Below are positions 8,801-16,700 of a DNA stretch of 64,000 nucleotides, in pieces. The position numbers were made by a program, and so were the translations under genes. The number at the start of each line of letters is the position of its first letter. The stretch's first letter is position 1. The notes under the pieces are model-generated. The model was given only the letters and a program-made list of their open reading frames with translations. It was not told the origin of the DNA and ran no database searches. The stretch spans positions 1 through 64,000 of the forward strand of contig NZ_JAPEPJ010000003.1 of the NCBI RefSeq assembly GCF_026340255.1, given 5' to 3'. Origin of the DNA: Streptomyces sp. NBC_01408. Lineage in GTDB: Bacteria > Actinomycetota > Actinomycetes > Streptomycetales > Streptomycetaceae.

Positions 8801-8838
8801 CTAGTGCCGTTGGTGCCGTGGCCGGGGAGGTCTGCCCT

Positions 8839-8854
8839 GTGGACCTTTCCGGTC
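8839..8854 (-). repeat. 16-bp fragment matching the end of the MITE-like element at 21.6 kb
   Basis: GTGGACCTTTCCGGTC here is the exact reverse complement of a segment of the left terminus of the element at 21579-21743. It lies in the 139-base gap between the mobile unit and the ABC transporter gene, so it may be a decayed copy. A match this short could be chance. Confidence 0.35.
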
Positions 8855-8939
8855 GCGACGCCGGGCGGTCTCCCCGGAGTGACCGGCGTACTCCGCGGAG
8901 TTCCGTGGCAGGAGCCCGCTGCCGTAGAGCACCGCCGGG

Positions 8940-11876
8940 TCATTGGAGCTGGCGGCGGACCAGGTCGTGGAAGAGGCCGGCCGGGTCGGCGAGGAGGTCG
9001 GCGGGGCGGCCCTGCTGGACGATCCGGCCGTCCGACATGGCGATCACCCGGTCGGCGTCCATGATCGTGGACAGCCGGTGGGCGATCACGATGCGGGTGG
9101 CGTGCAGGGTGCGGGTGGATTCGATGACCACGCGCTGGGCTTCGTTGTCCAGCGCGCTGGTGGCCTCGTCGAAGAACAGGACGCGCGGCTTGCGGATGAG
9201 GGCCTGGGCGATCATCAGCCGCTGGCGCTGGCCGCCCGAGACCGTGGTGCCGCCGTCGGACAGCATGGTGTGCATGCCCATCGGCATGGCCTTGATGTCC
9301 TCGGCCAGGCCCGCCATCGTGGCAGCCTCCCAGGCCTCCTCGAGCGTGAACGTCCCGGCGCCGCATATGCAGTCGAGGATGGACCCGGTGAAGGGCTGGG
9401 CGTTCTGCAGGACGACGCCGCACTGGCGGCGCACGGCCGCCTGGTCGAGCGCGGCCAGGTCCTGGCCGTCGTAGAGCACGCTGCCCGCCACGGGCTTGTC
9501 GAAGCCGATGAGCAGCCTCAGCAGGGTCGACTTGCCGCAGCCGCTGGCCCCGACGATCGCGACGAACTCGCCCGGCCGGACCTGGAAGTCGATGTCGTGG
9601 AGGACGAGTGGGCCGTCGTCGCCGTAGCGGTAGGACAGGCCCTTGGCCTCGACGGCGCCGGTCAGCGCACCCGGTCGGGTGCTGGAGCGGCCCGCCTCGG
9701 GGGTCTCCCGCAGGACCGGTTTGACCTGCTCGAACATCGGCAGCACCGCGGCGGCCGAGATGAGCGCGCCGGTCAGCTGCGTGACCGAGGACAGCAGCAT
9801 CGTCAGGGCGGTGCTGAAGGTGAGGAACCCGCTCGCGGACATGGCTCCGCGGGCCGGTCCCGCCAGCAGCATGAACATCACCAGCGTGCACAGCGGCAGG
9901 TAGACCGCGCCCAGCACCGTGATGACGTTCTGGATCCGGCCTATGCGCTGCTGCAGCTCGCGCGTACGGGCGAACTCCCGCGCCCAGGCGGCGTAGGCGA
10001 AGCTCTCGGCCGCGGCGACGCGCAGCTTGGGCAGCCCGCGCAGGGTCTGGAAGGCCTGGTTGTTCAGCTGGTTGCCGAGCTTGATCAGCCGGCGCTGGTA
10101 GCGCAGCTGCCACAGCCCCAGACCCAGGAAGACCGCGGCGATGACGAGCAGCATGGCGGCCGCCGCCAGCGCCAGCGGCACGCTGTAGACGAGCAGCAGT
10201 ACGAGGTTCATCGTGCCGACCGCGGCGGCCTGCACGGACACCGTGCCGATGCCGGAGAGCACGCGGCGGATGGCGCTGATACCCATGGCGGCGCTGGCCA
10301 GTTCGCCGGTGGAGCGGCCCGCGAAGAAGGTCGTCGGCAGCCGCAGCAGCCGGTCCCACACCGCCGGCTGCAACGTGGCCTCGATGCGGCCCTCCATGCG
10401 CAGGATGGAGATGTTCTGCAGCAGCATGAAGGCGGCGGAGACGACGCCGGTCGCGATGAGTGCCAGCGCGGTCTGCACGATGAGGCTGTTCTCGGCCTTG
10501 GGCACGTACTGGCCGAGCACCTTGCCGGTGGCGATGGGCACCAGCGCGCCCAGGACCATCGCGACCAGCCCGCCGACGAGCAGGCTGCGCAGCTCGGGGA
10601 GGGTGCCGCGGACGCTGAAGCGCAGCAGCGCCGCCAGGCCAACCCGTCCGTCGGGCAGTGGGCGGTAGAGCATGACGGCGCGCGGTTCGAAGGCGGACGC
10701 ATCGGCCTTGCCGCCGTTTCCGCCCTTGCCGCCCTTGCCTCCGTTGCCTCCGTTGCCTCCGTTGCTTCCCTTGCCGATGCGCTCACGCGTGCCGGTGGCG
10801 GGGTCGACCGCCTCGTAGCCACCACGCCGCCACAGCAGGGCGACCGGGGTCCCGTCCTTCTCCCGCCGGCCCACCAGGGGACCGCTGTTCTCCTTCCACC
10901 AGCGCCCGCTGAGCCTGACCACGCGCGTGCGGATCCGCGAGGCGAGCGCGATGCGTTCGACGGGGTCCATCCGCTCGGACGTGGCGCTCGCCTCGCTCCG
11001 CTCGGACAGGGTGATGCGGGCCTCGTCGGCGACCAGGCGGCACACGGCGAAGGTCGCGTCGACGCTCGCGCCGCGGTGGGAACGGCTGCCGGAGCGGTCG
11101 ATGGAAGCCAGCAGCGCCCGGTCCGCCTGGGTGCGGGCTGCCCGGCCGGCCGCGATGCCGGCCGCCGTACGGTCCTCGTGGTCGCGTTCGAGCTGTTCGA
11201 TCCAGTGGTCCAGGGCGTACAGCAGCCGGTACTGCTGGTCGACCATGCCCTGCCACATCGCCGCGTCGACGAGGAGGGTGCCCACGGCCTCCGCCTCGTA
11301 CGCGGCTCCGTACTGCACGCTGCCGGGGGTGATCCGCATCCACAGGATGTCGTCGTCGGCCGCCCGCTCGGTGGTGGCGCGGCCGTCCAGCGGCGCCTGG
11401 TAGAGCACCCGCAGGCCGCGGCCGAGACCGCGGGCGAAGGCGTCCTCGAGCGGGCTCGGCGGGGCGGCGGGGGCGCCGTACTCCCCTTGGCCGTCCCACC
11501 ACTGGCCGCCGTGGAACGGTACGCCGTACTCGGGGGCGGGCAGCTCCCGCAGCTCGATGCGGCGCAGCCGGCAGCCGGGCAGGGGCCGGCCGACCAGGGT
11601 GTGCTCGGGTCCCTCGGCCGGGCCCAGCAGCAGGGTGCCCGTCTCCAGCCGGCCCAGGAAGTGCCAGTGCCCGGCCTGTGCGGCATCGACGGCGAAGAGG
11701 TCCAACTCGCCCTGTACGACGAGCCACAGGACGAGCGGGCCCTCCAGCGACAGGCTGCGCAGGCCCGTGCAGTCGACCGGCCGGCCCAGTCCGCCCAGGG
11801 CCGCGAGGACCGCGTCGGAGTCCTGGCCCGGGGCCGGGCCCGGCTGCCCGGCCGTGGTGTGGTGCGGGTACGTCAC
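8940..11876 (-). CDS. NHLM-type bacteriocin exporter, ABC permease/ATPase subunit 2
   Basis: A 978-residue ABC half-transporter of the NHLM (nitrile-hydratase-leader microcin) ABC2 type. It has a long N-terminal cytoplasmic region (1-420) with cyclic-nucleotide-binding-like beta sequence and a Gly/Asn/Lys repeat linker near 370-390. An ABC type 1 membrane domain (about 430-700) follows, then an ATPase with Walker A GASGCGKST, signature VSGGQRQR and Walker B VLFFDEATSALD. There is no C39 peptidase, which separates it from its neighbour. The GTG start at 11876 follows the ABC1 stop by one base (TGA-G-GTG), so the two are translationally coupled. It probably forms a heterodimer with the 11878-14160 product to export the peptide encoded at 15062-15301. 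Confidence 0.9.
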   Translation of the reverse strand: MTYPHHTTAGQPGPAPGQDSDAVLAALGGLGRPVDCTGLRSLSLEGPLVLWLVVQGELDLFAVDAAQAGHWHFLGRLETGTLLLGPAEGPEHTLVGRPLPGCRLRRIELRELPAPEYGVPFHGGQWWDGQGEYGAPAAPPSPLEDAFARGLGRGLRVLYQAPLDGRATTERAADDDILWMRITPGSVQYGAAYEAEAVGTLLVDAAMWQGMVDQQYRLLYALDHWIEQLERDHEDRTAAGIAAGRAARTQADRALLASIDRSGSRSHRGASVDATFAVCRLVADEARITLSERSEASATSERMDPVERIALASRIRTRVVRLSGRWWKENSGPLVGRREKDGTPVALLWRRGGYEAVDPATGTRERIGKGSNGGNGGNGGKGGKGGNGGKADASAFEPRAVMLYRPLPDGRVGLAALLRFSVRGTLPELRSLLVGGLVAMVLGALVPIATGKVLGQYVPKAENSLIVQTALALIATGVVSAAFMLLQNISILRMEGRIEATLQPAVWDRLLRLPTTFFAGRSTGELASAAMGISAIRRVLSGIGTVSVQAAAVGTMNLVLLLVYSVPLALAAAAMLLVIAAVFLGLGLWQLRYQRRLIKLGNQLNNQAFQTLRGLPKLRVAAAESFAYAAWAREFARTRELQQRIGRIQNVITVLGAVYLPLCTLVMFMLLAGPARGAMSASGFLTFSTALTMLLSSVTQLTGALISAAAVLPMFEQVKPVLRETPEAGRSSTRPGALTGAVEAKGLSYRYGDDGPLVLHDIDFQVRPGEFVAIVGASGCGKSTLLRLLIGFDKPVAGSVLYDGQDLAALDQAAVRRQCGVVLQNAQPFTGSILDCICGAGTFTLEEAWEAATMAGLAEDIKAMPMGMHTMLSDGGTTVSGGQRQRLMIAQALIRKPRVLFFDEATSALDNEAQRVVIESTRTLHATRIVIAHRLSTIMDADRVIAMSDGRIVQQGRPADLLADPAGLFHDLVRRQLQ

Positions 11877-11877
11877 C

Positions 11878-14160
11878 TCAGTGCTCCTTGACCAGTGCGG
11901 CGTACGGGCCCCGCGCGGCGACCAGGTGCTCGTGCCGCCCGCGTTCCACGACCGTGCCCCGGTCGAGTACGACGATCTCGTCGCTGTCGCGCACCGTGCT
12001 CAGCCGGTGGGCGATGACCACGCAGGCGCAGCCGCGGCGGCGCAGGTTGTCGATGATGATCTGTTCGGTCACCGCGTCCAGGGCACTGGTCACCTCGTCG
12101 AGGACCATGACGCTGGGGCGGCGCACCAGCGCCCGGGCGATCTCCAGGCGCTGGCGCTGGCCGCCGGAGAAGTTCCGGCCGTCCTGTTCGACGCGGCTGT
12201 GGATGCCGCCGGGGCGGCGGGCGACCACGTCGTGGACGGCCGCGTCCTGGAGGGCGGCGGTGACGGCCTCGTCCGGGATGGAGGGGTCCCACAGGGCGAC
12301 GTTGTCGCGGACGGTGCCCTCGAAGAGGAAGACGTCCTGGTCGACGAAGGAGACGGAGGCGGCCAGCACCCCGCGCGGGATGTCCTCCAGCCGCATCCCG
12401 TCGATGCGGATGGCGCCCGCCCAGGGCGTGTGGAGGCCGGAGATCAGCCGGGAGACGGTGGACTTGCCGCTGCCGGATCCGCCGACGAGCGCGACCTGCC
12501 GGCCGGGGCCGACCGAGAGCGAGAAGTCCTTGAGGAGCGGGGCGTCCAGCGGGCTGTACCCGAAGGTGATGGCGTCCAGTTCCACGTGGCCCTTGAGGCG
12601 GCGGGTGCCCGCGGCGGGCTCGCGCCGCGAGTAGACCGGGTCGACGGGGAAGTTCTCGACGTCCTTGAGGCGGGCGACGTCGGCCGCGAAGTCCTGGATC
12701 CGGCCGGCGACGCCGCCCAGACGGGAGATCGGCGCGGTGAAGCTGGTCACCAGGGCCTGGAAGGCGACGAGCAGGCCCACGGACAGATGCCCCTCCACCG
12801 CCCGCAGGCCGCCGATCATCAGGATCAGGGCGCTGTTGAGCGCGGCCAGCGTGGGGGCGACGATCGCCAGCCACGCGCTGGGCACGCCGAGCCGCTGCTG
12901 CACGTCGAGGGTGACCGCGTGCTGTCCGGCCCAGCGGCGGAAGAAGCCGTCCTCGCCGCCGGTGGCCTTCATCGTCTCGATGAGCTGGAGACCGCTGTAG
13001 GAGGTGTTCGTCAGCCGGGCGCTCTCGGCGCGCAGTTTCTGGGTGCCGGTGGCCCTCAGGTGGATCACGATCCGCATGGCCACGACGTTGAGGAGCGCGA
13101 TCATCACGCCGACGAGGGTGAGCTGCGGGTCGTACGTCCACAGCAGCACCGCGTAGAGCACGACCACCACGGCGTCCACGCCCGCGGCGGCGAGGTCCCG
13201 GGCGAGGGTCTCGGCGACGGCGTCGTTGGACTGGAGGCGCTGGACCAGGTCGGCGGGGTTGCGCTGGGAGTAGAAGGCGACGGGGAGTCTGAGCAGGTGC
13301 CGCAGGAAGCGGGCGCTGCCCAGGGTGGAGGAGATGATGCGCCCGCGCAGCAGGTTGGCCTGCTGAAGGGCGGTGAGGGCCGCGGTGAGCACCAGGGTGA
13401 CGGCCATCGACGCGAACAGCACGCCCAGCAGGGACGTCTGCTCCCCGATGAGGAACATGTCGATGTACGTGCGGCTCAGTGCGGGCACCGCCGCGCCGAC
13501 GGCCACGAGCAGGATGCTGGAGATCACGGCGGCGGCCATGGTGCCCGAAGTGCCGCGCAGGCGGGCCGGCATGGCCCCCATGACGCCCGGCTTGCGGCCG
13601 CCGCGCCGGAAGTCCTCGCCGGGCTCGAAGGTGAGCACGACACCGGTGAAGCTGGTGTCGAACTCGTCCATGGGGACGAACCTGCGGCCCTTTCCCGGGT
13701 CGTTGACGTACACGCCCTTGCGGCCGAGGCGGTGGCCCATGCCGTCGTAGACGACGTAGTGGTTGAACTCCCAGAAGAGGACGGCCGGGGCGCTGACCTC
13801 GGCGAGCGCGGCCAGGTCCATCTGCATGCCCTTGGCCTTCAGCCCGTAACCGCGGGCGGCCTTGAGGAGGTTGCTGGCGCGGGAGCCGTCCCGGGAGACT
13901 CCGCAGGCGATGCGCAGCTCCTCCAAGGGGACGAAGCGGCGGTAGTGGCCGAGCACCATGGCCAGGGCGGCGGCGCCGCACTCCACGGCCTCCATCTGCA
14001 GCACGGTACGGGTGCGTACGGGACGGGGCGTCCTGGTCCTGGGGGCGGGGGCGGCCTTGCGGCGCGCGCCGCCGCCCTTGGGCTCGGGGCGGTGGCGTCG
14101 GCGTCCGGCGGGAGGGAGCCGGGGTGCTTCGGGGGGCGCTCCGGTCTGCGGCGCGGTCAT
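11878..14160 (-). CDS. NHLM-type bacteriocin exporter with C39 peptidase (ABC subunit 1)
   Basis: A 760-residue peptidase-containing ABC transporter that cleaves a double-glycine leader and exports the mature peptide. The C39 domain (about 50-180) shows the catalytic Cys in MEAVECGAAALAMVLG, the His in EFNHYVVYDGMG and the Asp in VYVNDPGKG, so it looks active. Six TM helices follow (about 205-480), then an ATPase with GGSGSGKST, FSGGQRQRLEIARA and VMVLDEVTSALD. The ATG at 14160 overlaps the stop of the HlyD-like gene (ATGA), which decided the start over an in-frame codon 34 residues upstream. The cognate substrate is presumably the ELDAVSGG-leader peptide upstream. Confidence 0.93.
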   Translation of the reverse strand: MTAPQTGAPPEAPRLPPAGRRRHRPEPKGGGARRKAAPAPRTRTPRPVRTRTVLQMEAVECGAAALAMVLGHYRRFVPLEELRIACGVSRDGSRASNLLKAARGYGLKAKGMQMDLAALAEVSAPAVLFWEFNHYVVYDGMGHRLGRKGVYVNDPGKGRRFVPMDEFDTSFTGVVLTFEPGEDFRRGGRKPGVMGAMPARLRGTSGTMAAAVISSILLVAVGAAVPALSRTYIDMFLIGEQTSLLGVLFASMAVTLVLTAALTALQQANLLRGRIISSTLGSARFLRHLLRLPVAFYSQRNPADLVQRLQSNDAVAETLARDLAAAGVDAVVVVLYAVLLWTYDPQLTLVGVMIALLNVVAMRIVIHLRATGTQKLRAESARLTNTSYSGLQLIETMKATGGEDGFFRRWAGQHAVTLDVQQRLGVPSAWLAIVAPTLAALNSALILMIGGLRAVEGHLSVGLLVAFQALVTSFTAPISRLGGVAGRIQDFAADVARLKDVENFPVDPVYSRREPAAGTRRLKGHVELDAITFGYSPLDAPLLKDFSLSVGPGRQVALVGGSGSGKSTVSRLISGLHTPWAGAIRIDGMRLEDIPRGVLAASVSFVDQDVFLFEGTVRDNVALWDPSIPDEAVTAALQDAAVHDVVARRPGGIHSRVEQDGRNFSGGQRQRLEIARALVRRPSVMVLDEVTSALDAVTEQIIIDNLRRRGCACVVIAHRLSTVRDSDEIVVLDRGTVVERGRHEHLVAARGPYAALVKEH

Positions 14161-14963
14161 GGCAGCAGCCAGTCGACGGGTCGCTGCGCGGCGAGGTGGA
14201 CGGCTCCGGTGACCGGCGTCGCGGTGTCGACGGCGTACGGGGGTCCATCTGTGGAGGACCACTGGTGGCCGGACTTGGTGGTGGCGGAGCGCTCCAGTTG
14301 CACGAGCACCGCGACGGGGCTGCCCTGCCGGGAGAACTGTTCGGCGAGCCCGCTGTCGCCGAGGAAACCGCTGATCTGCGCCTGTGTCTGGGGCGCGCGG
14401 CCGATCGCCTTGACGCGGCCGCGCAGCGTGCCGAACTGGTGCTGGGGCACGGACTGCACGCTCAGGTCGACCGGGGCGCCCACGGTGATCGCCGAGCCGC
14501 TGCCGCCGGGCACGTACAGCACGGCCACCAGCGGATCGTCCGTGCTCTTCACGTGTTCCAGGGTCGCCACGTCCGCGCCGGCCGTGACGACCGAACCCAC
14601 CTTGGCGACCAGTGTCCTCAACAGGCCGCCGGTCACCGCGCGCACGGGCTGGTCGCCCTGCTCCGTACGCACGTTGAGCAGGGGCGTGCCGGGGGTCAGC
14701 AGGCGGCCCTCCTCGGCGAGGACCGCGGTGACCTGTCCCGCGACCGGGCTCTGCAGCACGTAACTGCCGTCGGCGTGGGTGAGGATGCCGGGTGCGCTCA
14801 GTTTGGGGGCCACGGTGCCGGTGAGGGCCCAGAAGCTCGCGGCGGCCATGACGACGACCGTGACGGCCAGTACGAGCCGCCCTTGCGGGCGCGCGAAGCG
14901 TACGGGCAGATCGAGTTCTTCGGGCGATTGCAGCTTGGAAAGCGCCTTTTGGCGAAACTGCAC
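14157..14963 (-). CDS. NHLM-type bacteriocin secretion protein (HlyD-like)
   Basis: A 268-residue membrane-fusion-type protein: a short cytoplasmic N-terminus, one TM at about residues 30-50 (LVLAVTVVVMAAASFWALTG), then lipoyl/barrel-sandwich halves (SPVAGQVTAVLAEEGRLLTPG and GGLLRTLVAKVGSVVTAG). The coiled-coil hairpin between the halves is very short, as expected for a Gram-positive adaptor with no outer membrane to span. The GTG at 14963 has an AAGGAA site six bases upstream. It is the first exporter gene after the hairpin at 15011-15050 and overlaps the peptidase/ABC gene by 4 bases. Confidence 0.88.
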   Translation of the reverse strand: MQFRQKALSKLQSPEELDLPVRFARPQGRLVLAVTVVVMAAASFWALTGTVAPKLSAPGILTHADGSYVLQSPVAGQVTAVLAEEGRLLTPGTPLLNVRTEQGDQPVRAVTGGLLRTLVAKVGSVVTAGADVATLEHVKSTDDPLVAVLYVPGGSGSAITVGAPVDLSVQSVPQHQFGTLRGRVKAIGRAPQTQAQISGFLGDSGLAEQFSRQGSPVAVLVQLERSATTKSGHQWSSTDGPPYAVDTATPVTGAVHLAAQRPVDWLLP

Positions 14964-15010
14964 GGACTATTCCTTCAACTGCATTCGAATCGGTCGGGCA
15001 CGCGGGCAGC

Positions 15011-15050
15011 CATGAACCCCGGAGCCGTGGGGGATGCTCCGGGGTTCATG
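15011..15050 (-). terminator. strong hairpin between precursor peptide and exporter genes
   Basis: A perfect 15-base stem (15011-15025 pairing with 15036-15050) with a 10-base loop begins 11 bases after the precursor stop codon. There is no long U-tract in the minus direction, so it may act as a partial terminator or mRNA-stabilising hairpin, giving more precursor than exporter, a common arrangement in bacteriocin operons. Confidence 0.7.
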
Positions 15051-15061
15051 GGGAATCCCAC

Positions 15062-15301
15062 TCAGAGACCGGCGCGACCGGTGTTCAGCGAAACACCGGT
15101 GATGCCCGAGACGAGGCCGGGGACGTTGGAGACGAGACCCTGCGCGGCCTGGACGGTGTGGAGGGAGCCCACGACGCCGACCACGTCGTTGACGTCGCTG
15201 GTCACGGCGCCGGCGAGGCCACCGTTGATGCTGATGATGCCGCCGGACACGGCGTCCAGCTCGGAGTCGGCCATCTCACGGGTCTCGAGGTCGTTACGCA
15301 T
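15062..15301 (-). CDS. double-glycine-leader bacteriocin precursor peptide, cysteine-free
   Basis: A 79-residue peptide. Residues 1-21 are a charged leader ending ELDAVSGG, the double-glycine cleavage site recognised by C39 peptidases. Residues 22-79 are the predicted mature peptide: hydrophobic, Gly/Val/Ser-rich (GVVGSLHTV, GLVSNVPGLVSGITGVSLN), with no Cys and a C-terminal RAGL. The ATG at 15301 was preferred over the in-frame GTG three codons earlier because GAAAGG lies eight bases before the ATG but overlaps the GTG. The gene lies directly upstream of an NHLM exporter with a C39 peptidase, the natural processing partner. No modification enzyme (LanM, YcaO, radical SAM) is nearby, and lack of Cys rules out thioether rings. 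Likely an unmodified, helical, membrane-active bacteriocin or signal. Confidence 0.82.
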   Translation of the reverse strand: MRNDLETREMADSELDAVSGGIISINGGLAGAVTSDVNDVVGVVGSLHTVQAAQGLVSNVPGLVSGITGVSLNTGRAGL

Positions 15302-15724
15302 GTCGCGCACCTTTCATTGGGGGGAGTTCTGCATTCCCGCGGCGGCCCGGCGGCTCGGAACTCGGCCGCCATTCCTTCAACTGCCGCGGTGCCCAGATGA
15401 AAGCACGCGAACGGGCGACCCGGCCAATCCCGTTGACGCCCCCGTCGCGGGCAGATGACCACCTCTGACGGCCGACGGGAAGGTTCATTCACCGAATGGT
15501 GACGAGTTCTCCACAGGATCGAGTAACAGATATGCGCCGCCTGTCCTTTACACGGAACACAGCAGGGCACACCCCCACCAAACGGACGGAATATATCCGG
15601 CATATCGCGGAGCTGTGGAGGGCGGGGGTCCCGATGACGCACACGCTGTGCAGATTTCCCGAAGGCGCGTGGGGTGACGGGGTCATCACGCCGGGTGTAC
15701 TCCGGGGCGGCGGCGCGCAGCCGG
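15302..15724. other. intergenic region upstream of the precursor peptide gene
   Basis: 423 bases without a credible gene, between the ABM protein's stop and the precursor start (both minus strand). It must hold the promoter of the peptide/exporter operon. An AT-rich spot on the minus strand (TATATT at 15595-15590) could be a -10, but I see no matching -35. The open frames crossing it are out-of-frame and of mixed composition. Confidence 0.45.
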
Positions 15725-16696
15725 TCAGGGCAGTGTCCAGAACTGGGTCGTGACGAGATAGAAGAGGACGGCCCAGAAGACGGTCACCACGGCGACGATG
15801 CCGAGGCCGATGAGGTTGGTCCTCGTCCTCGACTCGTCCGGGGACGGGCGCAGCCAGCGTCTGAGCAGCGGGTTCACGTAGTAGGGCATCGTGAAGAAGC
15901 TCATGAGGAAGCTCGAGAGCAGGTTGCCCACGAGCAGCCCCAGCCAGAAGGGCATTCCCAGCGGGTGCAGGGCGAGCGTCAGCAGGACGACGGTCGGGTA
16001 CAGGCCGACCCAGACCGCGATGGAGGTCCTGGTCTCGGAGGGCGGCGGCGCTTCCTTGCCGTTCTCCTCGAAGGCGAACCAGCTGCCGAAGGAGTTGTCG
16101 ATCGTGCGGAGTTTGAAGTCGTCGAACTTCTCTCCCTCGGCAAGGAGCTCCTGCCGCTTTTCCGACCCCAGCCAGGCGTCGAGGTGCGCGGCGTTGTCGT
16201 ACCGGTACAGCGTCGTCCATTCGTCCTGGAGCCCTTCGATCGGGCGGAAGAGCTCGCTGCCCCGGAAGCCTTCGAACTTGCTCTCCTCCTGGCTCATGTG
16301 GTGCTGCCAGGCGAGGAAGTCGTCGACCTGGTCCGGGTGGACGCGGTGGGTGACCACAACGGTCACCAGGGGATCCGCCGGCTGTGTGCCACCGCTGACC
16401 ACCTGCTGCGTTGCCGGGCCGTCGCAGTACTTCCGGCCGACGTCGAGGAGACGCTGCCTGGTCGCACTGTTGATCCACGCCTGGAGATGGGCGATCGAGT
16501 CGAACCGGTAGACGACGACCCAGTCGGGTTGCAGGGCCGTCGGCGGGGAGGTCTCGGCGCCGAGGTAGCCGGGGTATTCGGCGGAAGCGGCAAGGACCTC
16601 CTCCTGCCACGCCTCGTACTCCCGCTCCACCCCGGGCACCACCTTCTGGCCGATGATGGCCGTCGCCGCGGCGTCTTCGATCTTCTCGGTGCTCAT
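15725..16696 (-). CDS. membrane-anchored double antibiotic-biosynthesis-monooxygenase (ABM) domain protein
   Basis: A 323-residue protein. Two tandem ABM/dimeric alpha-beta barrel repeats occupy about 10-105 (VPGVEREYEAWQEEVLAASAEYPGY) and 110-205 (VHPDQVDDFLAWQHHMSQEESKFEGF). Three hydrophobic helices follow at about 225-320 (the last reads LIGLGIVAVVTVFWAVLFYLV). ABM barrels bind small aromatics or haem, some with oxygenase activity, and two in one chain can form an intramolecular dimer. It starts four bases after the stop of the molybdenum hydroxylase gene (ATG at 16696), so it belongs to that operon and may act on or protect against its product. A catalytic role is not provable from sequence. 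Confidence 0.8.
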   Translation of the reverse strand: MSTEKIEDAAATAIIGQKVVPGVEREYEAWQEEVLAASAEYPGYLGAETSPPTALQPDWVVVYRFDSIAHLQAWINSATRQRLLDVGRKYCDGPATQQVVSGGTQPADPLVTVVVTHRVHPDQVDDFLAWQHHMSQEESKFEGFRGSELFRPIEGLQDEWTTLYRYDNAAHLDAWLGSEKRQELLAEGEKFDDFKLRTIDNSFGSWFAFEENGKEAPPPSETRTSIAVWVGLYPTVVLLTLALHPLGMPFWLGLLVGNLLSSFLMSFFTMPYYVNPLLRRWLRPSPDESRTRTNLIGLGIVAVVTVFWAVLFYLVTTQFWTLP

Positions 16697-16700
16697 GAGC

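Larger units (their letters stand above)
3152..8804. mobile_element. composite insertion with perfect 22-bp outer inverted repeats and CTAG flanks
   Basis: The 22 bases at 3156-3177 are the exact reverse complement of 8779-8800, and each outer end is bordered by CTAG (3152-3155 and 8801-8804). Inside are one full-length IS copy (3156-4250), an MMPL transporter, a two-component system, and a second IS 3' end (8685-8800). The inner right end of the IS copy (4229-4250) is degenerate (four mismatches) and is followed by TGGG rather than CTAG. The simplest reading is that the whole 5.6-kb unit moved using the outer ends, or arose by recombination between two IS copies. The outer CTAG pair fits IS5-type target choice. 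Confidence 0.65.

Noticed and set aside
10680..10780. Tandem ccgttgcct-type repeats
   Set aside because: They encode the Gly/Asn/Lys linker of the ABC transporter in frame and need no separate explanation.
15202..15642. 146-codon minus-strand open frame over the precursor peptide region
   Set aside because: Overlaps the better supported precursor in another frame, has no ribosome site and no recognisable sequence.
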